Assembly (NCBI GenBank): GCA_028023455.1
Contig: JAQFVV010000152.1
Span: 686,001-750,000, forward strand
Direction: 5' to 3'
DNA length: 64,000 bases
Origin: Epiperipatus broadwayi
Lineage: Eukaryota > Onychophora > Udeonychophora > Euonychophora > Peripatidae
The first letter of the stretch is position 1. Every line of letters starts with the position of its first letter. This document shows, in pieces, positions 1-11,310 of this stretch. The notes below the pieces were generated by a model. That model was not told the DNA's origin and did no database searches. It saw only the letters and a list, made by a program, of their open reading frames with translations. The position numbers were made by a program, and so were the translations under genes.

Positions 1-719
1 TTATGTCTCCAACTGTCACTTTAATTGCTCAAACTTTTTATGAATTCTTCAGCAATAAAGTACATGATAATTTTTTTTTTCAAAAAAAGGTTAACAAAAA
101 TGGCATTTCAAATTAATTCACTGCTTCATTCAGACTTTTTCAACAACCCTCTCTTCCTTTTTACAAAACTTGATGATTTATAATTGGTGAAGTTTTAGTT
201 CTTTTCAAGACTTGTTTTGTATTTTAGCTAACAATATCAAGATTCCCATTTATCAAAAAAATAGTGATTTGCCTAGCAAAAATGTTTTGAACTGATTGCA
301 TAAAAAAATCCAAGCTTATTTGAAATCTATCAAAAAACCAAAAATTTCTAAGTAATAACCCCTTGCTTTTATTTAGTTGTTATACAGTAATGAGACTATC
401 TATCCAATAATGGATTCATTTCTTTTGCTTGAAACAAAATGATTTCTTGACAATTTATCTGCATGATTCTGTTTTCTTTTTGCTTCCTAGAAGCTTCTAA
501 TAGTTGATCAAGGAAAACACTGGACAATATACTGAGGATAAGAGCTGATGCACTATTTGCTTATCTATTGCTCCATATTAAAAGAATATCAGAATATAAT
601 GAATATTTTCATAACTTTTAATAAATCAAAGTAATTAAAATAAAAATTGATACTCCTTATATAATTTGTAACTTAATAGTTAATTCTTTTTTTCTTCTAC
701 TTCTTCAAACAAGAATGAG
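1..719. other. AT-rich intergenic DNA, nothing recognised
   Basis: No open frame of note, no repeat match to other parts of the window and no RNA-like structure was seen. Confidence 0.5.
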
Positions 720-955
720 AGATGGAATGGCTCAGTTGGTTAGAGTGTTACCTTAAAATTCAATACTCAAAAAATTTAAGGGTCCAGGTTCAATTCTCAT
801 GCTAGTATTGTCACTGGTCAGGCCAGCAACACCTAAAGACAATGAGAGAATAACTTCTCAAAACTGTGTGCACATATTAATCTGCATGCTAATACTAACA
901 TTTGAATGTATTTGGAATCTTTAAATAAAGTTAAATTTTTCTAAAGATACTCAGA
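720..955 (+). repeat. tRNA-derived SINE
   Basis: The head looks like a tRNA gene. A pol III A box TGGCTCAGTTGG lies at 728-739 and a B box GGTTCAATTCT at 787-797, which matches the consensus except for the last base. They are about 48 nt apart, somewhat longer than in a short tRNA and filled by an A-rich stretch. A non-tRNA body of about 150 bp follows and ends in an A/T-rich tail near 950. The cloverleaf is not closed: I cannot pair a clean acceptor stem with a 3' partner right after the B box. This makes it a SINE copy rather than a working tRNA. SINEs are mobilised by a LINE partner that shares the 3' end; I saw no matching LINE tail in the window. Confidence 0.72.
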
Positions 956-1253
956 TGATGAAAATAGTCCAACATATAAATACAACTAAATCACCATCAC
1001 CAAAAACCTTCAGGAAAACAAAGAGAGCCACTTATTTTCTTTACACATTATCAACTTCATTTACATACAAAACCTTTTTGCTTTATTTATAAATGTTTGG
1101 GATTGTCTCCTCAATGAATTTATAAAGTAATCTGTTTTCTAACCAAGGAAAATTAATTAAATGAATATATCAGCACATATTTATTAAATAAATATTTATT
1201 CACACAATTATTTTCTGTGCATACATATTTCATTCCTCATTTGTTTATTTCCA

Positions 1254-1254
<1 letters not shown>

Positions 1255-1316
<62 letters not shown>

Positions 1317-1330
1317 CGTGTGTGCATGTA
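1255..1330. repeat. (TA)n/(TG)n compound microsatellite
   Basis: About 24 TA units run directly into a TG/CG-interrupted tract ending near 1330. Confidence 0.95.
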
Positions 1331-1899
1331 TCACTATAATAATGGTTACAATATATTGCAATGATCAGATTAGCATATTTCACAATTTTACATTTTCTCT
1401 GTTTATTAAATTATTTACATAAGTAACATGGGTACCATTTGGCTTTAACCATCAGGAAATAAAATCACACACACATATATATATATTAAATATTATTTTA
1501 TTTAATATAACAATATTCTTCATATATAAAATGTGATAAACAGAGTAGCTAAAATTCAAAAAACATTAATCACAAAAAACTATTTGCCAAGCACTTTTGG
1601 TACCATGTACCAAATCATGGCAACATATTGGAATGAGCTGTTAATATTCCAGTGCATGCTAAGTGGAATTCTAGTGTTACACTTATTGATAACATTTTTA
1701 GACTTTGCAATAAGCCAAGCCTTTTTCATCTTTCTCTTTATATCATTTCATTCATTGCACACAGTAGTGATATTTTGAGGATAAAACTCATGTCCACAAC
1801 TACTTTTGATTTGAAAAAACAGAATTAACCTGTGAATCATTTTAAATTAAATGTAAGGGGTTTTAAACACCCATCATCGAATATTCCTTTGAATTATAA

Positions 1900-2205
1900 A
1901 ATGGCTGGATTTAAATGTTTTTTGTATAGCAATTTGCATCTTTGTAAATTTGAGGCAAATTGTTCCAGATTAGATTTAGCTAACTGTCTGTGGTGTTCTT
2001 TTTTAATCAGAAGCCATAGCCAAGCCTCAGATTTGAATGAAGTAATATTCCAATATAATAAAAAGAAAAAGAAAAACTGATTTTTATATCCAAAACTTAG
2101 TTTCTTTCTGAAAATCATTTTAGTTTTTTTTTAAATGAATTTATATATGACTTAACATAGAAGAAAAAAAAATTTTTTTTCATTTATTGAAATGAATAAT
2201 AGATT
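1900..2205 (+). repeat. dispersed repeat family A, copy 1
   Basis: Shares a block of roughly 250 bp with 5868-6128 in the same orientation. Shared landmarks include TTAGATTTAGCTAACTGT, an AAGCC(T)ATAG(C/T)CAAGCCT segment, TTTTTATATCCAAAAC and a CATAGAAGAAAAAAA end. By eye identity is about 80 percent. It has no protein-coding capacity and no clear terminal repeats. Its class is unknown; a degraded non-autonomous element or a LINE tail are both possible. Confidence 0.6.
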
Positions 2206-2348
2206 ATTCACTTAAAATTCTCAAACTTAAAAATAAAAAATAATCGAAATTATTGTAATTATGGAATGTTCTTTTTGGATGTCCATTGGGCATTTTATTA
2301 GCTGGTTATTCAGCCATTGTTTGATAACATTAGATTATTCAGGTGTAA

Positions 2349-3455
2349 TTAGATAATAAAGTTTATCTGAAGGCTTTTTCTTTCATGGCAACTGTGGATA
2401 GTAATTGTGGATAAGCAATTGGTGTTGGGGAAAATTGTTTTATTTCTTTCCAATTGTACATAAAGTTGACAATCAGTAAAATTCTTGTTGTTCTTAAGTC
2501 TGTAGAAATACGTTATATCTATGTAACACACAGATTTAATGTTTTCTTGATGCTGTTGGATTTTTTTATTCAATAGATTAATCAGCTTGAGAGACAAGTC
2601 TTTATTTAGTTTTTGAGATAAAAGTGAATCCATTTCATTTTGGAGATAAAGTAATATTGTCTCAATTTTTATTTGTATTTGTTTATCCTACTGCAAGATT
2701 ATGGCTGGTATTTGATATAGTACATTACATTCTTTTGATGCATATAGCTTTTTTTGAGAGCTTTTAAGCATATCCTCATGCATATGGATTACTAGTTTTA
2801 ACAGTTCTTGTTGCCTTTAATTTCTTTCAGTAGTTTCAGTTCATTATCATCTATTGGTGTTAGTTCAACAGATTTACCTTCTGCTATTTGTGTTTTATTT
2901 GAATGTGCATTTTGTACATTTTTGTCTACTTTTGGTTCAGATTTATTTAAAAGATCACTATATATTATTGGTTCATTCTTTGATTTTAAAAGCATTTGAG
3001 TCTGTTCATTGTCCATGATTTGATACATTTTTTTCTTCTGATTGTATTTGCTCATTTTTTGCTTATCACCTATTTGTTTAGAATCTTCTAGTTTTTGCTC
3101 TGGTTTAAATTGTTTGCAAAAATTAACCATCCATTTTTGATTAACTTTATCATTATCTTTCAGTGCTTGATTTATTTACTCTAGTTGTTTTTGATTATTT
3201 TTATGATTTATTTTCATCTGTTTTAATGTTATGCTGGACATGTGGATCATATCTAATTGTGATAACGTTGCAGTATAGTCATTAATTTTTATTTCTTTAT
3301 GTTTTACTGCTTTATTTGTATGTTTAAATTACTATCTGATGGACATTGTTCATATCCAAAATTTTAAAGCTATTCTCTTTACAGTTAGTTTTAGAAGTAT
3401 TTGAATCCCAAAGTTCCTGCTGCTTTTCATCCTCTTTTTTTCTCTTCTCCATTTT
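2349..3455 (-). pseudogene. Decayed Lys/Gln/Asn-rich, coiled-coil-like ORF, function unknown
   Basis: On the minus strand, broken open frames follow one another: about 42 codons from an ATG near 3455 (starting MEKRKKEDEKQQ), a second segment rich in Lys, Asn and Gln running through 3130 into an open stretch of 110 codons (3130-2798), and a 94-codon stretch (2633-2349). The last begins with a leucine- and lysine-rich heptad-like region (NKDLSLKLINLLNKKIQQ). Stops and at least one frameshift separate them. Charged coiled-coil proteins of this kind are common as ORF1 of L1-type LINEs, but no RRM, zinc knuckle or reverse transcriptase is visible nearby, so that is only a guess. A chance run of AT-rich codons (AAA, AAT, TTA) cannot be excluded. 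No splice sites were convincing enough to propose a host exon. Confidence 0.3.
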
Positions 3456-5867
3456 AATAATACTCAAAATTTTTCAATGTAATAAACTTTTTATGTGCTA
3501 TACAATTATAACTGGATACACCACCAGCAGCACTGGATCATCCCCTGAAACTCTGGAACATCATATATACTTGTATGTCTTCTTCATAGCACAGCTTGCT
3601 TTGTTCTTTTTTTCTTTTCTTTTTTTACAATATAGGAAAAAATATATTGTCTGGTGAACAATATCATTCATCTAACTGGGTAAATGGGAGTTTATAACAA
3701 CTAAAAATCAAAACTCTCACCCTGGGTGAACCAAAAATTGACATTCAGTGGGTGTTACTATGTACTAATAATTTATTTACAAATGTATGTATTGATTGAT
3801 GTACAAAATATTTTCTTGAATAAAATTAAGAAATAAAAATGATATGCAATTTATTTCTTTAACAAAATCCTTTAATTTTTACACATTATAACATCAATAT
3901 ATTTATAGATAATGTCACCTTTGCCACAACTTAAATATAATTTTGTGCATGTATGAATTCTTAAATATAAGGTTTCTTTGATTCACATGTCTCCTAGTAT
4001 TTACACATACATATGTTCTATATAGGATAGAGACACTTTGCTATTATTCCTGCTATGACATATCACTCTGGTGACTTATTTAAAATAACACCTCCAAGGA
4101 AAGTGCAGACAAACTTAATCGATAAAATTTATCCATTGTCCACAGATCTTGTGGATATCATATTTTAATCATATTGCAAACTTAGAAAAATACATCTCTG
4201 GGATTAATACATCATATCACATGGAATATGAAACTTCAAATGTAAAAAAATAATAGAAAGAAAAAAGATATTGTGATACTAAATAAAACAGATACTTGTC
4301 AGTTGTGCCTTCTTACTATAGCATTTTATGCCATAAAAGCCATCCTTTCCCATCCCACCATATTATGGCACCTTGTGCCATCATAAACAGCCACTACATG
4401 TAATGCCAAACTCCTAATCTTAAAAAAAAACATCTAATTTCCAATGATGGGGAGATATATCTGTTATTGAAAAATGAAAACTATAAAAATGAATCCCAAA
4501 ACATTTTTAAATGGTGAGTTATAACAAAATTTTAGATTTCCATTATTTTTTTAACCTAAAAAAAAAACAAAATGGCGAACTAAAAGTTTAATTTTATATT
4601 TGAAATATTTTCTTTAAAAAAACCCACCAATATAACACCTTTTAACTATATATATAATGTTTAGCAAAAAAAAAAAACCCACAAATGTAAAAACTTTTAC
4701 TGGTAAATGTAGTTTTAAATAAAATAAAAAGTTACTTACAAATGATGCAATACATTTGTATTGTGTAGGAAAAAAGTCACCATATTGGACAGAAGAGTCT
4801 AATATTTTTCAAATTTTAATATTCATTTTCTTAAGAACATGATAGTGCAAAATTAATAAGATTCAAAACATAAAATCTCACAGGTTAGCATATTTTACAA
4901 CTTGATGATGTGTATATTTGTGAAAAGTTGGTAATAAATATATACACATTTGACATGGATTAGTTGTGCCAGGATTTGGTTGCTATGACATCATTAACAG
5001 AAACTTTGAATAAATATTACCAGACACAAATGTCACTGGAGTAATATGTCCTAGCAGAAATAATACCAAAGTACCGGATAGCCATTAATGCAGTCTTTAT
5101 TACAATAATCATAAGCAATGGTCCTTTTAGATACAATTTTTAAACATAACCACTTATGTAATAAGTATAAAGAAATTATCATTTTTGGTTCAAACCCTAA
5201 CTCAATAAACTTTCTATACAATAACTATAAGGAGTGGCCCTTTTGGGTCTAAACCTAATTTAATATAACTGCAATTTCTACAGAGATGACTCATCCTGAG
5301 ATTAATCCCTAAGTCATCAAACTGATAGGAATGCATTTTCCCATATAAATGTGAATATATATAAACTATTAAACATTGAACAAACCTGTGTGTATGTAAA
5401 TCTATCTACATAAAATCCAATTTCATTAATCAAGTATAAGTTTAACTACAAATGAATGAAACTAATGGAAATAATTACACCATAACTATGACTATTTATG
5501 ACTAAGCAATTTATATGTCTACATTGCATTTACATGATTGTCATTATTATTATATACAATTCATAAATTTAGCATACATATATGATATATAATTATTATT
5601 TTTTTCTTTGAAAATAATTTTAGCAAGTAAAGAGAAGTTTTTATAATTCATTTCCTTTCCTTTTTTTAACTGACAGTTTCTTTTAATAAATAATATCTGA
5701 ATTACAAGCATTATTTACAAATTGAGACTATTTAAAACAAACTATAAATCATTCTTTAAATATAAAGCTCAACAAAAATAATTATCATTTACTTCTTTTC
5801 TGACAAATATTAAATGTCCTTTATTTCTAGTTGTCTTCTAAATAAGTGCTAATTCTTAATTTCATCC
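3456..5867. other. AT-rich DNA, nothing firmly recognised
   Basis: No supported gene. Around 5100-5270 two short segments (ATAAGCAATGGTCCTTTT and ATAAGGAGTGGCCCTTTT) repeat about 115 bp apart, and a B-box-like GGTTCAAACCC lies near 5189, but no A box was found in the right place. Confidence 0.4.
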
Positions 5868-6128
5868 AGATATATTCAAAATATTCAAATTGTTCAAGAT
5901 TAGATTTAGCTAACTGTTAGTACTATTATTTCTTTTTTACTCAGAAGCTATAGTCAAGCCTGAGATTTGAGTGAAGTAATACTCCAATCTGATTAAAAGA
6001 AAAAGAACTGATTTTTTTATATCCAAAACCTCATTTTAGATTTTTTAAAACAAATTTGCATATGACTTAGCATAGAAGAAAAAAATCTTATTTTTTTATT
6101 TTTTTATTTATTTAAATGAATAATACAT
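5868..6128 (+). repeat. dispersed repeat family A, copy 2
   Basis: Same unnamed repeat as 1900-2205, same orientation. It ends within about 10 bp of the outer edge of the Penelope-like hairpin that begins near 6137, so the hairpin may have inserted at or beside its end. Confidence 0.6.
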
Positions 6129-6278
6129 TACATGTTTCAATATAATTAAAATTACCCCAAATCCAAAATTCAACCAGACCAGCATAAAAATAATATTAAA
6201 ACACTACCAAAGGTTTCATTGCTACAAGCAGACTTCTCAAGTGTAAAGAACTACTAAAACTACACAATATATATAATA

Positions 6279-6481
6279 TTAAACATTACCCACAAATCCA
6301 TTTACTTCCCATCCACCCTTAATATTAAAAGAACTCTTAAATAAATTAATTGCTTCAGAATAATAAATTTTCAATAATAAAGATTCTTTAATTCTTCTTT
6401 TGATTTCATTTCTCTCAAAGAAGACAACCTTAGCTCCATCAAAATCAATAGTGTGGCCTATATCTTTTTCATGGACATACA
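6279..6481 (-). pseudogene. PLE GIY-YIG domain C-terminal fragment (left arm)
   Basis: Minus-strand translation begins in the loop with VHEKDIGHTIDFD, followed by AKVVFFERNEIKRR and a C-terminal segment ending in NEFVGNV-like residues before a TAA at 6281-6279. The pattern of a His, an acidic 'DI', then 'A.V...E' and a basic helix is the usual end of a PLE GIY-YIG nuclease, where the Glu is part of the active site. Everything upstream (RT domain, GIY and YIG strands) is absent. No promoter or start codon is present, so it cannot be expressed as a protein on its own. Confidence 0.65.
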
Positions 6482-6661
6482 GGCCACACTATTGATTTTG
6501 ATGAAGCTAAGGTTGTCTTCTTTGAGAGAAATGAAATCAAAAGAAGAATGAAAGAATCTTTATTATTGAAAATTTATTATTCTGAAGCAATTAATTTATT
6601 TAAGAGTTCTTTTAATATTAAGGGTGGATGGGAAGTGAATGAATTTGTGGGTAATGTTTAA
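6481..6661 (+). pseudogene. PLE GIY-YIG domain C-terminal fragment (right arm)
   Basis: Mirror copy of the left-arm fragment, reading on the plus strand from HTIDFDEAKVVFFERN to the same GNV-stop at about 6659-6661. It starts slightly further into the domain than the left copy because the HEKDI codons lie in the loop and belong only to the left arm. Amino-acid differences are few, which suggests that the two arms arose together or were homogenised. Confidence 0.62.
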
Positions 6662-6849
6662 TATTATATATATATATTGTGTAGTTTTAGTAGTTCTTTA
6701 CACTTGAGAAGTCTGCTTGTAGCAGTGAAAGCTTTGGTAGTGTTTTAATATTATTTTTATGCTGGTCTGGTTGAATTTTGGATTTGAGGTCATTTTAATT
6801 ATATATTGACTAGTTTAGCTTTATGCTTGTAAGGTTTATGTTTATATAT

Positions 6850-7160
6850 ATCTGTAGATAAGTCTGCTATAAGTTGAAATGTACACCCTTTATGTATACA
6901 TCATATTTAGTATGTGTATGTAATAATATATGTGTATACAAAAGATTAAAATATGAAATATTTTTAATGAAAAATATTTAATATTTTTTCTTTGATTAAA
7001 AATGTCTATATACCAAAACTATATTATTAATGAATATAATTTAATTTTACATCAATTTCACACATATAGTGTAATTATATCACAAGATATTTCTGCAGTA
7101 CATTAATTTGTATACTCTTTATGTACATATCATATTTAGTATGTGTACTGAGGCTACAAA
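6850..7160 (+). repeat. repeat family C, about 1.3 tandem units
   Basis: A unit of about 230 bp starts near 6852 (AAGTTGAAATGTACACCCTTTATGTATACATC) and starts again near 7083 (TTTGTATACTCTTTATGTACATATC). The pieces CATATTTAGTATGTGTA and AAAACTATATTATTAATGAA are landmarks. The same arrangement, with a period near 260 bp, occurs at 61143-61560. It looks like a short satellite or a tandem-repeat-containing non-autonomous element. Confidence 0.55.
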
Positions 7161-7164
7161 TATA

Positions 7165-10100
7165 TACATATTAAATATATATATATATATGTTTGCTTCA
7201 CCATTCACTATGGTTTAAGTAAAGACCCTGAGTCCAACCACAGTGAATGTAGGCTAACTTTAAATTAAGTGGAAACTTTAAAACATTTCATAAATTTTAT
7301 GAAATAAATTTTAAAAATTTTAGTGTTAGATAAAGTGAAATTCCTGAATCATAGAACTCAATAAGGAAAAGATTGTAAATTAGATAAATAAATAATTAAT
7401 TAAATAAATTTTCTTAATTAAAAATGAGATAGCAGAATAATGGCGTTGGAATGTAAAATGGCCAACAAATTAGGTATAAAACTAAATCACACTAATTTGT
7501 GATATGATTCGATCACCATCACTGTCACAATATTCTCTTTTTAAATGATGCCATAAAATGCATGTAACCATTTTCTTAGTCACAACCCACACAAATTGTT
7601 ATATACATTTTTTATCATTTTATCCATTTTGTTCATGTAAGTATAATGGATGCTTAATGCTTATTAATGGAGAATATACATATAAACTGAATTTATATGA
7701 TTACTAAATTTCCACTAAATTTTTTCTTAAAAATTCAACTATTAGACTACATAAAATCTAACTGTTGAACCATTATTACAGTTGGAATAAGGAACTCAGT
7801 TGTCAGCATAAAGATATTTACTAAATTTGGAATCTCAAGATGACTGTTACAATAAAGCATAAAATGCCTCCACATCCTTGTAATAGATGCAAACCATTGT
7901 TCAGGGACAGTTTCAGGCTTACAGGTTGATTTAGCACCATCAAGGTAACTAATTTAACTATCAAGAACTCTACACAATGTCAACTTTCCTCATTGCCACA
8001 TGTATGTGAGATGAGGATTTAGCAAAAATGAGCCTCTCTCACTTTAGATTAAGTGGGTATTAATTATGAATTAACAAAGTTGATGTAAAACTTGCAACAG
8101 CATTATAGATTAACATAATTATATAAAGACCTCTAACCAACCACAAAACCCTAGAAAGTAGGAACATAGCATTATCTTGTTAATATACTAAAAACTCAAG
8201 CATGGATCAAAATATATCTGAATAATTATTCTGTTAGTTTATTTCTGTCACTTATTCTCTCATTAACTCTAATAAAATATACATGGTACCTCTATGTTTT
8301 TTCCATAACAATGTACAAATAGGGAATATGGCTAATAGAATGTAAAAGAACATATTTCTTTATTTTATTTGATAAGTTTATTTTATTGTTAGTGTGGTGT
8401 TTAGGAAGTTTACAATTTGTAGACGGAATGTCTTTTGTATGCTATTTGGAAAAATGCATGGGAAAAACTAATATAAAATATTGTTTTAGTTTTGGAGACC
8501 AGTCATTTAAGACGTTATACACAAGATACATTACATTAGACCAAATATCATTAGGTAATCATTAAATAATTACCTTAACAATTATTACAATAGCCAAATA
8601 ATTTTATGTTTAACTTTGGCATCCATGTTTAATAGGTGATTATATAAACACATGAGTGTCTGTTTAACATTCACATTAAGTGGGATGTATATATTTAAAA
8701 AATAATAATAAATAAATAACAGATGGTTGTATGTTTTATTTTAGTGTAATATCCAATGTTGATTGTAATCCATATACTTTGCTTATGAAAAAAAATGTTT
8801 TTAAAACTTGGAAATCACACAGTACAAAGATTTTTGAAAGATTTTGTTGCTATAAGAATGCAGATAATTTCACATAAATTATGAAAAAATACAAAGTATT
8901 ATGGGTAATGATGATGACATTAAATACCATGTGATCATAGTTATATAAAAACATGTTAAAATTTAGTTGTTGTTTACTTTGATGCTATAAAATCCTAAGT
9001 AGGCTTAGAGGTTGTAGTAGCAATTTCGTTTTGCTGCTTCATCAACTTAAGGCAGGTTAAGATAATTACCAAAAGGGATCTGTCTTTCATCAGGGCGTCT
9101 ATGTTCAACAGAAAAGAATTGGAACAGCTTACTATAGAAAAAAAGTAAACTTTGAGAATTTTATGCAATTACGAAGCTTTCAAAATGTCACCCATGAATT
9201 TACATTGTTAAACTTCATAAGTTATGCATCATTTATATTGTTTCTAAAAAGGCAATGCTAATTGAACAGTTATAAATAAGATATTATCTATGGAATAATA
9301 TCATAGTTTCTTGAACCTATAAAATATTTATAAAAAAAGAGAGAAAAAATAGAGATTCTGTATGGATTAACTACTGAATATGAATTAATGTTTTGCTATT
9401 GCTTCGATTAAATATGATGTGTCAAAGAAGATTTTAAATTATAGTAGTCTTAGTAACCTAATTAAAAACCTGTAAAATAAAGGAAAATTAGCATTTCTGA
9501 CAATAAATATAAGAACTTTGAATTGGACAAATAAGTAAAAATGTTTTACTTTCAAACACAGCAAAAATAAAAAAATTTTTTTTTGGAAACAAATATTTTA
9601 CAACACTCAGTTAAGTGGATTTATTCAAATCAAACTGTGATGCAGGCAAAAAGTACTTATGAAAAGCCATATCAGTGAATATATACATTGAACTATGTAA
9701 AAGTGATAGTGTACCTAACATTAAAATTCAATGTTTGAAATCACATCGCAGAGAAGAAAAAATCATTGCAAACTATGTTGATGAATTAATATTAAAAACT
9801 CCACAAAAGGGAAAAAACATTGATTTTGAAGCTAACTGAAGAATTAAAAAAATACCCTGGATTAGCTCTGTAATATGTCATGGGTCTTATTACTTTAATA
9901 ATAATGTAATCTTAGGTTTTACTCAATGGTATTAGAATAAATTACTTTGATTGATTTAAGATGCTTGGTTTATATGTTGATTAAGTAGGACATGAAAGCT
10001 CTCAAAAAGTATGTAAAATACTGATAAATGGGGTACAAGTTTGTTGGTTTGCTACATGTACTAATAATACATTTATATTGGAGATGTTGTGTTGAATTTA

Positions 10101-10286
10101 GCTACTTATAACTATTATGCATCCAGTTACTGTTGAATTTACATCATGTTTGTTTGCCCTTGACACATTTCCACACAATGGGAACTAATGATAGTGATGA
10201 AGAATAAATAAATGATTTTTTTGTTTGATGGATCTTATTCCTAATAAGCATCTTTCACATCTGATGAGATATTGTATTGTATATGA
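7165..10286. other. AT-rich DNA, nothing recognised
   Basis: Short (TA)n at about 7172-7192. No open frame, RNA gene or repeat relation to the rest of the window was found. Around 9000-9115 composition is less AT-rich, but I recognise nothing in it. Confidence 0.4.
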
Positions 10287-11271
10287 TCATCAAGGTATAG
10301 ATCCAGGATATTGTCATATTTTAAAAAATATTTATAAAAATGCAACAGCAACAATTAGATTACATAATGGTAGTAAGAAAATCAACATTGAAAAGGGTGT
10401 AAGACAGGGTGACCCCATATCTCCAAAACTTTTTACAGCAGTGCTGCAAAAAGTATTTTGTGGATTAAAATGGAAAGTTAAAGGAGTGGAAGTAAATGGA
10501 GATTATTTAAGTCATTTAGATTTTGCAGATGATGTAGTTGTTTTTGCAAATAATGCTTTAGAGTTGCAGGAAATGTTGCAGGAGTTATCAGATGAAAGTG
10601 TGAAAGTAGGATTAAAGATAAATGTTAAAAAGACTCAAGTATTGTTTAATAGATTTTCTCAAAATATGAAAATAAAGATTGATTATAATGGGTTACAAGA
10701 AGTTAACAGTTACGAATACCTTGGTCAGATTATTACTACAGATGGAAACATAATGGATGAAGTTAATCATAGAATTAAACTTGGTGGGAGTGCTTTTGGT
10801 AGAAATAACTTGATACTAAAAGGAAATATACCTATCTGTGTGAAAAGGAAGGTTTTTAATAAATGTGCTTTGCCAGTCCTTACTTATGGATCTGAGACTT
10901 CGACACTTAATAGAAGAGCAATACAGAGACTTCAGACCACTCAAAGAAGTATAGCGAGATGTGGGTTGGAAGTAACAAGAAGAGATCAAAAACGCAATGT
11001 ATGGGTAAGAGAACAAACAGGTGTTACTGACCTCATTGAAAAAATTAAAAGACTGAAGTGGAGTTGGGCTGGACATATTGGTAGAAGAGGTGATAATAGA
11101 TGGACAATTAAAATTTTAAACTGGATTCCAAGAGATTGTAAAAGACCCAAAAAGAGACCACATGTGAGATGGATGGATGAAATAAGAAAGTGTGCAGGGG
11201 TGATGTGGAGAAGAAAAGCTAAAGATAGGAAAAGATGGATTGAGTTTGGAGAGACCTTCATCCTGCAGTGA
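10225..11271 (+). pseudogene. LINE reverse transcriptase, C-terminal part, frame still open
   Basis: A 348-codon frame. LINE homology starts at about residue 21 (HQGIDPGYCHILKNIY); the first 20 residues are host DNA read through. Visible in order: RT motif B around GVRQGDPISPKLF, catalytic motif C LDFADDVVVF at about residues 97-106, thumb region with VGLKINVKKTQV and SYEYLGQI, then the C-terminal WSWAGH and RWMDEIRKC blocks, ending GETFILQ-stop. Motif A (the first catalytic Asp) and the AP-endonuclease are missing through truncation, so it cannot be active. The frame has no stop over 1 kb, unlike both longer copies, so it is the youngest or luckiest member here and the best guide to the family's ancestral sequence. 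Confidence 0.8.
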
Positions 11272-11310
11272 ATTGATAATGGTTGACGATGATGATGATA
11301 ATGATATGAC
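10287..11310 (+). mobile_element. 5'-truncated RTE-type LINE with (TGA)n tail
   Basis: Homology to the full-length copies at 25.4-28.3 and 30.2-33.2 kb begins abruptly at about 10287, in the middle of the RT domain, and runs to a GATGATGATGATAATGAT tail near 11283-11310. Abrupt 5' truncation with a fixed microsatellite tail is the classic outcome of incomplete target-primed reverse transcription. Assignment to the RTE side of the LINE tree rests on the protein style (FADD catalytic box, 'WAGH' block and 'RWMDEI' block near the C-terminus) and on the trinucleotide tail. A Proto2-like assignment is also possible. Confidence 0.82.

Larger units (their letters stand above)
6137..6808. mobile_element. 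Penelope-like element remnant: hairpin of two outward-facing 3' ends
   Basis: Two arms of about 320 bp (roughly 6137-6456 and 6481-6808) are near-perfect reverse complements, with a spacer of only about 24 bp between them. Each arm reads outward through the last part of a GIY-YIG-type Penelope-like (PLE) ORF, the stop codon and the 3' non-coding region. PLEs are known to carry partial terminal copies (pseudo-LTRs) in direct or inverted orientation. Here only the terminal copies remain and the RT body is missing. Differences between arms are scattered single bases plus small length changes in a (TA) run. Confidence 0.75.

Noticed and set aside
720-800. Functional tRNA gene
   Set aside because: A and B boxes are present, but the cloverleaf does not close, the B box is mutated, and a long non-tRNA body follows; it is a SINE.
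5090-5290. SINE with B box GGTTCAAACCC
   Set aside because: No A box at a workable distance and no tRNA-like fold; the weak 115-bp repetition there is not enough.
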